A DNA stretch of 64,000 bases from Vibrio sp. HA2012 (lineage in GTDB: Bacteria; Pseudomonadota; Gammaproteobacteria; Enterobacterales; Vibrionaceae), in assembly GCF_002812955.1 (NCBI RefSeq), contig NZ_PFXK01000002.1:124001-188000 (forward strand). The letters are read 5' to 3'. Numbering within the stretch: the first letter of the stretch is position 1; every line of letters begins with the position of its first letter. A program made the position numbers and the translations under genes. Positions 44,071 to 52,557 of the stretch are shown here, one piece after another. The notes under the pieces are model-generated. The model saw nothing but the letters and a program-made list of their open reading frames with translations, had not been told where the DNA came from and did no database searches.

Positions 44071-45417
44071 ATGAAAAGAACGCCTTTCCTCCGATTAGTT
44101 ATAGCCGCGATGCTGGGGGTTGGTACCTCTGTGGCACCATTGGTTCTACTGATGTTCGGTATCATACAATTTAACATTATCCGTCTGGTGGGTGAGAGCC
44201 AGGTCACTGCAACTTTTGGTATATGTGCCGGTATCGCCAGTTTTGCGATTGTATTCCTGAACCCCCTGGGTGGCTGGATTGCTGACCATACTTATGTGAC
44301 TATCGGACGGAGACGATTTTGGATCCTTGTGGGTAGTCTGGGAGGGTGTGTCTGTATGTACTTGTTTTCCCAGGCAGAGAATATCCCACAACTGACTATT
44401 GGCTGGATTGCTGCGCAGTTCTTCTACAGTATGGTGACTACCGCTTGTTTTTCTATTGTTCCTGAGCAGGTTGACCAGGAAAAGTTCGGACGTGTATCTG
44501 GTTTTATTGGTGCCGCGCCACCGGTATTTGTAATGTTAGGTAGTATGATTGTGATGGGGTATTTTTCAGAAGTATCCGTACAAAACAAAATCATTATGAT
44601 TGCAGTAGCACAAGTTGTTGCTGGTCTTATTGCCGCAATAATGATTATTGAGCCACCATCAAGAAAGCCAGAAATTACGCATGCTGAAGAAAATATAAGT
44701 AACTCTGTTCAAAAAGACAGTTTTTATCCAAGTATAAAAAAATATCCTGAATACACACTTGCACTGCTGACAAAACTATTTATTAATTTTACTAATGCCG
44801 GTTTGTCAATGACGACATTGTTTTATATCGCCCGTTTCCATATGGACGAAAAAAGTATTTTTGAACTGAATGCTTTAATGTCTACTGGTATCGCGTTAAT
44901 GGTTCTTTCTGGGATTTTAGGTGGATTTCTTTCAGATAAAGTTAAAAAGCAAAAGCCATTTGTTATTCTTTCCGCACTAATTACTGGTTTGTGTATGATT
45001 GCCTTTGCATTTTCACATAATATCACTTTAGTTATTATCGCTAACTTTATATTTAACTTTGGTTTTGGTATGTATAATGCGGTAGATAATGCTCTTGTGA
45101 ACCGGATTTTGCCATCGAAGAAAAATTATGCCAAAGATATTTCTATCATGAATGTCACAACAAATCTGACATCTTCTTTAGTTAACTTTATGGCTCCTGC
45201 CATTATTTCTCTTGGCGTTTTTCTGCTAAATGACGATGGTTATACATTTTTCTTCCTGGTATTAGCCTGTTTTGCGATTCTTTCCGCTTTAGTTGTTTTC
45301 CCTATCCCTGAAATTGGTTCGCCACTTAAACGGGATTTAGTGAAAGAAAAGATAAATTCTGAAGATACTGTCTCTTATGAAGAAAAAGAATCTGAAGAAA
45401 CTAAAGTAGCCATTTAA
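44071..45417 (+). CDS. MFS importer, probable glycoside/oligosaccharide transporter
   Basis: This is a 448-residue, 12-helix major facilitator. The first half contains NPLGGWIADHTYVTIGRRRFWILVG, the motif A loop between helices 2 and 3. A polar loop of about 35 residues separates the halves, and GILGGFLSDKVKKQKPFVILSAL repeats motif A in the second half. The C-terminal tail is long and charged. The sequence resembles sugar:cation symporters found beside GH78 and GH3 genes in other bacteria, but the family is not certain. It precedes the NagZ-like GH3 and beta-phosphoglucomutase, so it is the likely inner-membrane entry for their disaccharide or aryl-glucoside substrate. Confidence 0.83.
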   Translation: MKRTPFLRLVIAAMLGVGTSVAPLVLLMFGIIQFNIIRLVGESQVTATFGICAGIASFAIVFLNPLGGWIADHTYVTIGRRRFWILVGSLGGCVCMYLFSQAENIPQLTIGWIAAQFFYSMVTTACFSIVPEQVDQEKFGRVSGFIGAAPPVFVMLGSMIVMGYFSEVSVQNKIIMIAVAQVVAGLIAAIMIIEPPSRKPEITHAEENISNSVQKDSFYPSIKKYPEYTLALLTKLFINFTNAGLSMTTLFYIARFHMDEKSIFELNALMSTGIALMVLSGILGGFLSDKVKKQKPFVILSALITGLCMIAFAFSHNITLVIIANFIFNFGFGMYNAVDNALVNRILPSKKNYAKDISIMNVTTNLTSSLVNFMAPAIISLGVFLLNDDGYTFFFLVLACFAILSALVVFPIPEIGSPLKRDLVKEKINSEDTVSYEEKESEETKVAI

Positions 45418-45438
45418 TTATTAACCAATATAAATATT

Positions 45439-45467
45439 GAGGGACTGATGATATTCAATCGTCCCTC
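45439..45467 (+). terminator. Hairpin between MFS and GH3 genes
   Basis: GAGGGAC (45439-45445) pairs with GTCCCTC (45461-45467); a weak T-rich stretch follows. It is probably a partial terminator or processing site, since the next gene lies only 54 bases further on. Confidence 0.55.
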
Positions 45468-45520
45468 TGTGATTTTTATAGATAAATTATTTTAACATAT
45501 TATCGATCAGGAGTGGATTT

Positions 45521-47221
45521 ATGGTTGATCTTAAAACGGCGCCATTTAATTTGGATGAGAGCAGTATTCGTTGGGTAACAGCCACACTAAATAAAATGTC
45601 ATTGAAAGAAAAAATAGGGCATTTATTTTTCCCTGTAGGTTTAAGTTCAGATCATGCTGAACTGGAAGAGGTGATTACCCGGTTTAAGCCAGCTGGTATG
45701 ATGTTTCGCCCGGGGCCGTCTGAAGAAGTACAGGAAACACACCGTTTTCTACAAATGACCAGCGATTTGCCTTTGCTTATTGCTTCAAATCTTGAAAGTG
45801 GTGGCAATGGTTCATCCATAAACGGAACTGAGTTTGCTTCTCAGATGCAGGTGGCCGCTACTGATGAACTTTATCAGGCAGAAAATCTCGCTCAGGTGTG
45901 TGCGACAGAAGGCTCTGCATTAGGATGCAACTGGTCTTTCGCTCCTGTGATTGATCTTGATCTGAATCCGGAAAACCCGATTACGAATGTAAGAACATTT
46001 GGTTCGGATGTAAAAAGAGTGAAATCAATGGCTGCGGCTTATATTAAAAAGCTGCAGGGAAATGGTGTTGCATCAGCGGCTAAACATTTTCCGGGTGATG
46101 GTGTTGATTCAAGAGACCAGCATATTGCGATGACCTATAACACACTGTCGTGTGAAGAATGGGATGCTTCGTATGGTGAGGTTTACCGTGCGGTTATTGA
46201 AAGCGGTGTTCTGTCCATTATGGCCGGGCATATTTCTCTTCCTGCTTATAGTCGGCATTTCAATCCGGATATTGCGATTGACCAGTTGATGCCTGCCAGT
46301 CTGGCTCCGGAGCTATTGCAGGGACTTCTGCGGGATAAGCTGGGTTTTAACGGCCTTATTGTTACTGATGCGACAGCGATGGTTGGTTTCACCACGGCGA
46401 TGCCGCGTGAAAAAGCAGTGCCGTCAGCCATTGCTGCAGGTTGTGACATCTTCTTGTTTAATAAAGACTTGGAAGAAGATTTTCAGTTTATGCTGAACGG
46501 TATCGAAACCGGTCTGCTGAGCCTTGAACGAGTTGATGAAGCAGTTACCCGCACTTTGGCAATGAAAGCGGCACTTGGTCTGCATCATCAGAGTAAAGAA
46601 GAGCGTGTTCCTGCTAGTCAGCAACTGGAAGTTGTCGGATGTGAGCAGCATAAGCGTATGGCAGAAGAGTGTGCAAATAAAGCCATTACTCTGGTCAAGG
46701 ACAGAACACAGTTTTTACCGGTTGATATCAATACCCATAAGCGCATTCTGGTCTTTACGCTTAGTGATGACGGTGATTTCTTCGGACATAAGAATTCAGT
46801 GTTCGATACAGCCGTGGACTTACTGAGAGCGGAAGGGTTTGAAGTGACTTTATTTGACCCCAAAGACTTTATGTCCCGTGATACCAAGCTGTCTATCTCT
46901 TCTGTCACGAAAAATTATGACTTTGCGCTTTATCTGGCTAATCAAAAGCCAGCCAGTAACAAAACCAGCCTGAGGCTGAACTGGGCAAGACCGATGGGAG
47001 CCAATGCACCATGGTTCAGTACTGAATTGCCGACGGTATTTGTCTCTTTTGGTAATCCTTACCACCTTCTGGATGTCCCTAAAGTTCCGACATATATCAA
47101 TGCTTATACCGCGACAGAAGCCACTATTAAAGCGGTGACGGACTGCCTTCTGGGGCGCGCTGAGTTTTGTGGCATCAGCCCGGTGGATGCATTTATGGGG
47201 CGTTGGGATACGAGGTTATAA
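45521..47221 (+). CDS. GH3 enzyme with NagZ-type His-Asp dyad, candidate beta-glucoside phosphorylase
   Basis: This 566-residue cytoplasmic GH3 protein has a TIM-barrel domain (about residues 10-345) and an alpha/beta C-terminal domain. KHFPGDG (188-194), then four residues, then D199-x-H201 reproduces the NagZ signature, in which His is the acid/base. The nucleophile is Asp283 in IVTDATAMVGF. Dyad-type GH3 enzymes include members shown to prefer phosphate to water. This one lacks cell-wall-recycling neighbours; instead a beta-phosphoglucomutase follows after one base. A retaining attack by phosphate on a beta-glucoside would give beta-glucose 1-phosphate, the mutase substrate. Beta-N-acetylglucosaminidase activity is the alternative, but the protein is much longer than NagZ (about 330-350). 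Confidence 0.85.
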   Translation: MVDLKTAPFNLDESSIRWVTATLNKMSLKEKIGHLFFPVGLSSDHAELEEVITRFKPAGMMFRPGPSEEVQETHRFLQMTSDLPLLIASNLESGGNGSSINGTEFASQMQVAATDELYQAENLAQVCATEGSALGCNWSFAPVIDLDLNPENPITNVRTFGSDVKRVKSMAAAYIKKLQGNGVASAAKHFPGDGVDSRDQHIAMTYNTLSCEEWDASYGEVYRAVIESGVLSIMAGHISLPAYSRHFNPDIAIDQLMPASLAPELLQGLLRDKLGFNGLIVTDATAMVGFTTAMPREKAVPSAIAAGCDIFLFNKDLEEDFQFMLNGIETGLLSLERVDEAVTRTLAMKAALGLHHQSKEERVPASQQLEVVGCEQHKRMAEECANKAITLVKDRTQFLPVDINTHKRILVFTLSDDGDFFGHKNSVFDTAVDLLRAEGFEVTLFDPKDFMSRDTKLSISSVTKNYDFALYLANQKPASNKTSLRLNWARPMGANAPWFSTELPTVFVSFGNPYHLLDVPKVPTYINAYTATEATIKAVTDCLLGRAEFCGISPVDAFMGRWDTRL

Positions 47222-47222
47222 G

Positions 47223-47849
47223 ATGAAAAATACGTATATTTTTGACCTTGATGGCGTCATTGTGGATACCGCCAGATATCATTATCTGGCATGGAAGAAG
47301 ATAGCGGATGAGTTGGATATTTTTTTTGATGAGGCACTGAATGAGAGTCTGAAAGGGGTTAGCCGGGTTGAGTGTCTGGAGATCCTGATTAAGTACTCCG
47401 GTATTGCACTGTCTGATGCAGAAAAGGCCGATATTCTCAGCCGGAAGAATGATTATTATCTGGATTTTATTGCACAGTTAACTCACTCAGATTTACTACC
47501 GGGAGTGAAAGCTCTACTTGATCGCTGTAAAGATGATGGAATTTATATTTGTCTCGGGTCTGCTAGTAAAAATGCTGAATATATTCTGGATAAGCTGAAT
47601 ATTAAACACTACTTCGATGTGATCGTAGACGGAAATCATGTGACTAAAGCTAAGCCGGATCCGGAAGTATTTTGCAGAGCATCGGAAGCATTGAACGTTC
47701 CTTATGAGAACTGCATTGTGTTTGAGGACTCGATAGCCGGTATTACTGCGGCAAAAAATGCCGGTATGTATACCGTGGGTATCGGCAGTAAAGATGTACT
47801 AACAGAGGCAGATATTGTATTCAGCGATCTGTCTGACTTCGCTGTCTGA
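47223..47849 (+). CDS. pgmB: Beta-phosphoglucomutase
   Basis: This 208-residue HAD-superfamily mutase interconverts beta-D-glucose 1-phosphate and glucose 6-phosphate. FDLDGVIVDTARYHYLAWKKIA carries the phosphorylated Asp and the acid/base Asp two residues later. LKGVSRVECLEIL is the cap-domain specificity loop, LGSASKNAEYILDKL the Ser/Thr motif, and KAKPDPEVF plus VFEDSIAGITAAKNAG the remaining core motifs. The ATG is one base after the GH3 stop, so the two are co-translated. Usual partners are GH65 maltose, trehalose or kojibiose phosphorylases, none of which is present in the window. This makes the GH3 neighbour the likely producer of its substrate. Confidence 0.92.
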   Translation: MKNTYIFDLDGVIVDTARYHYLAWKKIADELDIFFDEALNESLKGVSRVECLEILIKYSGIALSDAEKADILSRKNDYYLDFIAQLTHSDLLPGVKALLDRCKDDGIYICLGSASKNAEYILDKLNIKHYFDVIVDGNHVTKAKPDPEVFCRASEALNVPYENCIVFEDSIAGITAAKNAGMYTVGIGSKDVLTEADIVFSDLSDFAV

Positions 47850-47882
47850 GCATATCTATTTTCTGTTTTTCCACGTTGGTAT

Positions 47883-47920
47883 ACAGACAGAGAAGCATAC
47901 TCTTTTCTGTCTGTCTCTTT
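47883..47920 (+). terminator. Intrinsic terminator after pgmB
   Basis: ACAGACAGA (47883-47891) pairs with TCTGTCTGT (47906-47914), followed by CTCTTTT. Confidence 0.8.
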
Positions 47921-47948
47921 TATAAATTAAACGGGTTGAGCTGCGATA

Positions 47949-49586
47949 ATGAAACTTTCTCTGACAATTGAGAATAAACTGATTTTAGTAACGGCAATGG
48001 TTCTGCTGTCTATTGGTATGGTTACGGGCATTGGTATTTACGGTGTTGAATCACACTCCGAGAGAATTAAAACACTGTACAACCAGACCATGAACAATAG
48101 CAATAAGATGGGATTTATTCTTAAGGAAAGTAATAGTGCTCTTGATAGCTTGAAAATTGCCTATTATGCAGCACAACAGCCAGAAGAGCTGAATGACCTG
48201 GCGCGGTGGGAAAAACAGAAAAATCAGGCAATAGGAAAAATACAGTTTCTCCGGGGAGAGCTTATTCCATCGATAACGGATAGTGGGCTGAATACACAGG
48301 AACAATCTATTCTGAGTGCTCTTGATACACTGTTAAAAAAAATAGGCAGCAACACTTATTATACCGATTATGAAAAAAAGCAGGCTTATCTGCAGTTATT
48401 GTCGGATCTGGAACAGGAAATAAATCATATTTCAGAGCTGTCGATTCAGTTTTTATCTATTCAGACAGCATCCGGAGAAAATCTGTATGAGGAATCTATT
48501 GAATTTAATCTTAAATTCAAATGGTTATCTGTTGGATTGTGCTTATTGTCGATTATGATTCTGATGTGGTTTCTGATCCGTCTGTCATTGCGGTTTAAGA
48601 AAGCCAGACAGGCTTTCAGTTGCCTTTCAGCAGAGGTTGAGGCTCAGGATTTAAGTGGAAATGTTGAACTTGGGGGCAGGGATGAGTTTTATGAACTCTC
48701 CTGTTCTGTCAATACGATGACAGGTGCTTTCAGGCATATGATATCGGCAGGCCTTTTATCTAATGAGGGGCTTTGTGAAGTGGCATCCCGTTGTCTGCAA
48801 ATTGGCGTGGAAACACTGAATACCATAGATAAACAGCAGGTTGAGATAGCTTCAATTTCTTCTGCAATGGATAGTTTTCAGGAGCAAATTCAACATATTA
48901 ATATCAGCACAACGAGTGCAATGGAGTTTGCTGATCAGGCTGAAAAGGCTTCAGTGGAAGGGAAAGAGGTGGTTGCAGAGAATCTGGATAAAATGAGTCA
49001 TTTGTCGGCACAGATGGAAAATGCTTTTACTTCGATTAATTCTTTGGGTGCACAGATTCATAATATCAGCCAGATCACTGATGCCATCCAGGAAGTCTCA
49101 GAACAGACCAATTTGCTGGCGCTCAATGCCGCGATTGAAGCGGCTCGGGCCGGAGAGAATGGGCGGGGGTTTGCTGTTGTTGCATCGGAGGTTCGGAATC
49201 TTGCCAGCCGCACCGGAGATGCTACCAGAGAAATCCTGGAGACAGTCACTCAACTGCAGTCTGAGAGCGATCAGGCCATGAGTATGATAAAAGATGGCGT
49301 GAATTTCCTGAATGAAACGGTTGAGCATTCCGGACTGGTTGGAAAAAGCCTGTCGGGTATTTATGACAGTGTTAAAGAGATTAACAGAGAGAACCACTAT
49401 ATAAGTACTTCTGTCTCTGAGCAGAATGAGAAAACAGCATTTATCCGGGAAAATGTCTTACAACTGGGTTTGTTATCCGGTGATTCTATAGAGAAAGGGA
49501 AGTCAATGTCAGAGGCAACCCGGGAAATGCATACTCTGGCAGAAAAGAATAAAGATGCATTGCTGATGTTTAAGCTCAAAAGGTGA
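47949..49586 (+). CDS. Methyl-accepting chemotaxis protein in the glycoside island
   Basis: This is a 545-residue chemoreceptor. Membrane helix 1 covers about residues 11-33, a four-helix-bundle periplasmic sensor of about 155 residues follows, and helix 2 covers about 192-212. Next come a HAMP linker and the cytoplasmic coiled-coil signalling domain, whose hairpin tip reads QTNLLALNAAIEAARAGENG followed by RGFAVVASEVRNLA. No C-terminal CheB/CheR pentapeptide is seen. The sensor cannot be assigned a ligand. It lies between the GH3/pgmB unit and the lipoprotein GH3, and chemotaxis to plant sugars or glycosides is suggested by position. It starts 99 bases after pgmB, past a terminator. Confidence 0.92.
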   Translation: MKLSLTIENKLILVTAMVLLSIGMVTGIGIYGVESHSERIKTLYNQTMNNSNKMGFILKESNSALDSLKIAYYAAQQPEELNDLARWEKQKNQAIGKIQFLRGELIPSITDSGLNTQEQSILSALDTLLKKIGSNTYYTDYEKKQAYLQLLSDLEQEINHISELSIQFLSIQTASGENLYEESIEFNLKFKWLSVGLCLLSIMILMWFLIRLSLRFKKARQAFSCLSAEVEAQDLSGNVELGGRDEFYELSCSVNTMTGAFRHMISAGLLSNEGLCEVASRCLQIGVETLNTIDKQQVEIASISSAMDSFQEQIQHINISTTSAMEFADQAEKASVEGKEVVAENLDKMSHLSAQMENAFTSINSLGAQIHNISQITDAIQEVSEQTNLLALNAAIEAARAGENGRGFAVVASEVRNLASRTGDATREILETVTQLQSESDQAMSMIKDGVNFLNETVEHSGLVGKSLSGIYDSVKEINRENHYISTSVSEQNEKTAFIRENVLQLGLLSGDSIEKGKSMSEATREMHTLAEKNKDALLMFKLKR

Positions 49587-49721
49587 CGGTAAAATTCGAC
49601 AATTATCACTAAACTGAATTTCTGCACCCATAAGTATAATTTATGCCCCTTTAGGGTAAGTCTTTCTCTGATTCAGCGACTATAGTCATAGCAAATAACA
49701 AAGACAACATGGAAAATTGCT

Positions 49722-52328
49722 ATGACTTTATCAAAAAAAAATACCTCTCTGATCCCGCATCCTCTAGCCCGTAATGCCAGTAATATTCTGATTTCCGGAG
49801 CCATTATGGCTGCCATGTCCGGGTGTTCTGCTTCGGGGGACGATATTCCGGCTTCCGCTGATACTATTGCAGCTCTGGTCAGCCAGATGACGCTGGAAGA
49901 AAAAATTCAGATGCTGCATGGCGTGGAAAATAATCTGGCCGGAGCCGGGACGATTGCAGGGGTCGAGCGGCTTGGGATCCCCTCTATCATGCTGACTGAT
50001 GGGCCGGCTGGAGCTCGTAATTCTAACTATAAAGCCACCGCTATGCCGGCTCCTGTGGCACTTGCTTCTTCTTTCAATCCGGAACTGGCATATCACGTAG
50101 GGCAGGTTATTGGTAAGGAGGCCCGGGCTCAGGGGCAGGATGTGCTGCTCTCTCCAATGGTCAATATCGTGCGTACACCACAGGCCGGACGGAATTTTGA
50201 GACTCTGGGCGAAGACCCTCTGCTGGCGGGTAAGATGGTCGCAGAAGAGATCAAAGGGGTTCAGGATGCAGGGCTTATGGCAACGGTCAAACATTTTGTG
50301 GCAAACAATCAGGAAACGGATCGGATGACGATCGATACCCTTGTCGACGAGCAGGCTCTGCGGGAGATCTATCTGCCGGCATTTAAACGTGCAGTACAGG
50401 AAGCCGGGGTTGCCAGCATTATGTGTGCTTATAACAAGCTGGCGATCAATGGTGAAAACAGCGCCTATGCGTGTGCCAATAAAGAGCTTCTGACGAATAT
50501 TCTGCGTGATGAGTGGGGGTATGAGGGCTTTGTGATGACCGATTGGTTTGCCGGGATCCCCGGGGTATTTACGCCGGAGATGAAACCGACACCAACTCAT
50601 ATTTTGGCGGGTCTGGATGTGGAGATGCCGGCGCAGTTTATGTTTGGCGATTTGCTGCTTAATGCCGTAAAAAATGGTGATATTGAGGAGACTTACATTG
50701 ATCGCTCCGTGACCCGTATCCTGACGCAGATGGCACATTTCGGACTGTTGGACGGCTCAGCTCCTGAGCGGGCAGATATTGAAGCATTGGCCCGGCATCA
50801 TGCAAAAGTGGCACTTAAGGCCGCAGTCGAAGGCGCGGTTCTGTTGAAAAATGATAATAAAATACTTCCGCTCTCTTCTACTGATCTGGACTCGTTGTTG
50901 ATCATCGGTCCAACCGGCGGTGTACTGAATTATGGTGGAGGAGGCAGTTCCAGAGTGAAGCCTATGACTGCATTGGAAAGCCCTTATGAGGCGCTGACCA
51001 ACCGCGCAGGCGACAATGCTGTGATTCATTATTTGCCGGGTATTGATCTGGATGGCGTAACCGTTCCGGCTGATCTGTTTAAGGATCTTGTCCGTAAAGA
51101 CCAGGATGGTCAGGAACAGAAAGCGGTAAATATTAATCTGACCGGAGACAGCTTGCTGCCTGCACATGGTAAAACTGAGTGGATCGGTGAACTTGTCGCT
51201 CCGGAAACCGGGGAGTATGACATCAAAGTACAGGCGAAAAATGCCGTGGTGCAATTGAGTCTGGATGGTGGTGAGACCGTGATTCTGGATAGTGCTTCAG
51301 CGTTTAATCCTCTTAATTCTGTTATTCCTACCCGTGATGGTTTGGAGAATTCGAGCGTTCGCGTGCATCTGAACGCCGGTGAAGTAAAATCAATCCGTTT
51401 GGTCGCAACGGCCGGAGAAGTCGGTGCATTCTCGTATCTTGTGGCCGATAAGACAGCGCCAGCTCAGCTTCGTCTGGCCTGGGAGACACCATCACAGAGA
51501 AAAATGAATGTTGCCAAAGCTGTTGAGGCCGCAAAAAAAGCAAAAACCGTACTGGTCTTTGGTTACAACGAAGGAACAGAAGGGGCTGACCGTAAAGACC
51601 TCTCTCTGCCAAACAATCAGGATGAGCTGATTGCTCAGATTGCAGCAGTGAATAAGAATACGGTGGTTGTGCTGAATACCGGTGATCCGGTCACCATGCC
51701 GTGGGCAAATAACGTCCCTGCTATTATGCAGATGTGGTATCCGGGGCAGGAAGGGGGAGAAGCTACCGCCGATCTGCTGCTGGGGAATGCTAATCCTTCC
51801 GGTAAGTTACCGGTCAGTTTCCCTGCCAGTATGTCTGATCTGCCTATGCAGCAGGTGAAGCAATTCCCGGGAGAGGATGGTCAGCTTGTTTATGATGAAG
51901 GGATTTATGTTGGATACCGTTGGTACGATAAGCAGAATCTGAAACCACTGTTCCCATTTGGTCATGGACTCTCTTACACCGAATTCAGCTATTCCGATGC
52001 CCATATCACTCAGCATGAGGGCGGATACCGGGTTGAATTTAAGGTGATCAATACAGGTGAAAAGGCTGGTGTTGATGTTCCTCAGTTATATCTCGGTGCT
52101 CCTGAACAAACCCATGTACCAGTGGCGGTAAAATCTCTGGCCGGGTTTGAACGTGTTGCACTGGAGGCTGGTCAGTCTCAGTCCGTCGATATTAATATCG
52201 ACAGTGAATTGCTGAACTTCTGGGATGTTGACAACCATCAATGGATGCCGGTAGAAGGTGAACGCGCCATTTATCTGGGGCATTCATCCGATGACTATAC
52301 CCGGATAGGCAGTATTACACACCAGTGA
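49722..52328 (+). CDS. GH3 beta-glucosidase lipoprotein with PA14 domain
   Basis: This is an 868-residue exported GH3 enzyme. The N terminus has a membrane-type stretch ending in AAMSGC, a plausible lipobox at about residue 35, so it is probably anchored to the outer membrane. The barrel domain has the nucleophile Asp274 in FVMTDWFAG. A PA14 insert (about residues 430-580, with GKTEWIGELVAPETGEYDIKV) lies inside the second domain, as in beta-glucosidases that act on bulky glycosides. The C-terminal fibronectin-III-like domain begins after FPFGHGLSYTEFSY. It would remove terminal beta-glucose from plant glycosides outside the inner membrane. The next gene is an AraC regulator. Confidence 0.9.
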   Translation: MTLSKKNTSLIPHPLARNASNILISGAIMAAMSGCSASGDDIPASADTIAALVSQMTLEEKIQMLHGVENNLAGAGTIAGVERLGIPSIMLTDGPAGARNSNYKATAMPAPVALASSFNPELAYHVGQVIGKEARAQGQDVLLSPMVNIVRTPQAGRNFETLGEDPLLAGKMVAEEIKGVQDAGLMATVKHFVANNQETDRMTIDTLVDEQALREIYLPAFKRAVQEAGVASIMCAYNKLAINGENSAYACANKELLTNILRDEWGYEGFVMTDWFAGIPGVFTPEMKPTPTHILAGLDVEMPAQFMFGDLLLNAVKNGDIEETYIDRSVTRILTQMAHFGLLDGSAPERADIEALARHHAKVALKAAVEGAVLLKNDNKILPLSSTDLDSLLIIGPTGGVLNYGGGGSSRVKPMTALESPYEALTNRAGDNAVIHYLPGIDLDGVTVPADLFKDLVRKDQDGQEQKAVNINLTGDSLLPAHGKTEWIGELVAPETGEYDIKVQAKNAVVQLSLDGGETVILDSASAFNPLNSVIPTRDGLENSSVRVHLNAGEVKSIRLVATAGEVGAFSYLVADKTAPAQLRLAWETPSQRKMNVAKAVEAAKKAKTVLVFGYNEGTEGADRKDLSLPNNQDELIAQIAAVNKNTVVVLNTGDPVTMPWANNVPAIMQMWYPGQEGGEATADLLLGNANPSGKLPVSFPASMSDLPMQQVKQFPGEDGQLVYDEGIYVGYRWYDKQNLKPLFPFGHGLSYTEFSYSDAHITQHEGGYRVEFKVINTGEKAGVDVPQLYLGAPEQTHVPVAVKSLAGFERVALEAGQSQSVDINIDSELLNFWDVDNHQWMPVEGERAIYLGHSSDDYTRIGSITHQ

Positions 52329-52350
52329 TCTGTCTTTCATACTGTGAGCA

Positions 52351-52374
52351 CCCCCAGCAGGTTATTGCTGGGGG
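52351..52374 (+). terminator. Strong hairpin after the lipoprotein GH3 gene
   Basis: CCCCCAGCA (52351-52359) pairs with TGCTGGGGG (52366-52374) around a GGTTAT loop. It is followed by ATATAT, not a pure T run. Its core is identical to the hairpin at 30145-30160. Confidence 0.65.
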
Positions 52375-52377
52375 ATA

Positions 52378-52410
52378 TATACCCAGGCATCTTGAGGTCA
52401 CTTGAGTATA
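52378..52410. repeat. Imperfect inverted repeat of Vibrio dispersed type
   Basis: TATACCCAGG (52378-52387) faces CTTGAGTATA (52401-52410), 8 of 10 positions complementary. A further TTGGGTATAT arm occurs at 52431-52440. TACCCAAG/CTTGGGTA palindromes of this kind are familiar between Vibrio genes. Function is unknown. Confidence 0.4.
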
Positions 52411-52557
52411 CGAGTATATGTTGATGTTATTTGGGTATATAAACCATTCTCAATTCTACTGGCAACAAATTATTAACTATTTTGTTTCTTACTTTCCGGA
52501 TTGGTTATAAAATACGCTACTTCGTTTTTTTGATAAACAAAATACGTGTCTGTTGCC

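Noticed and set aside
45521..47221. Simple NagZ (cell-wall recycling) annotation
   Set aside because: The dyad motif fits, but the protein is over 200 residues longer than NagZ and lies with an MFS sugar importer and pgmB rather than recycling genes.
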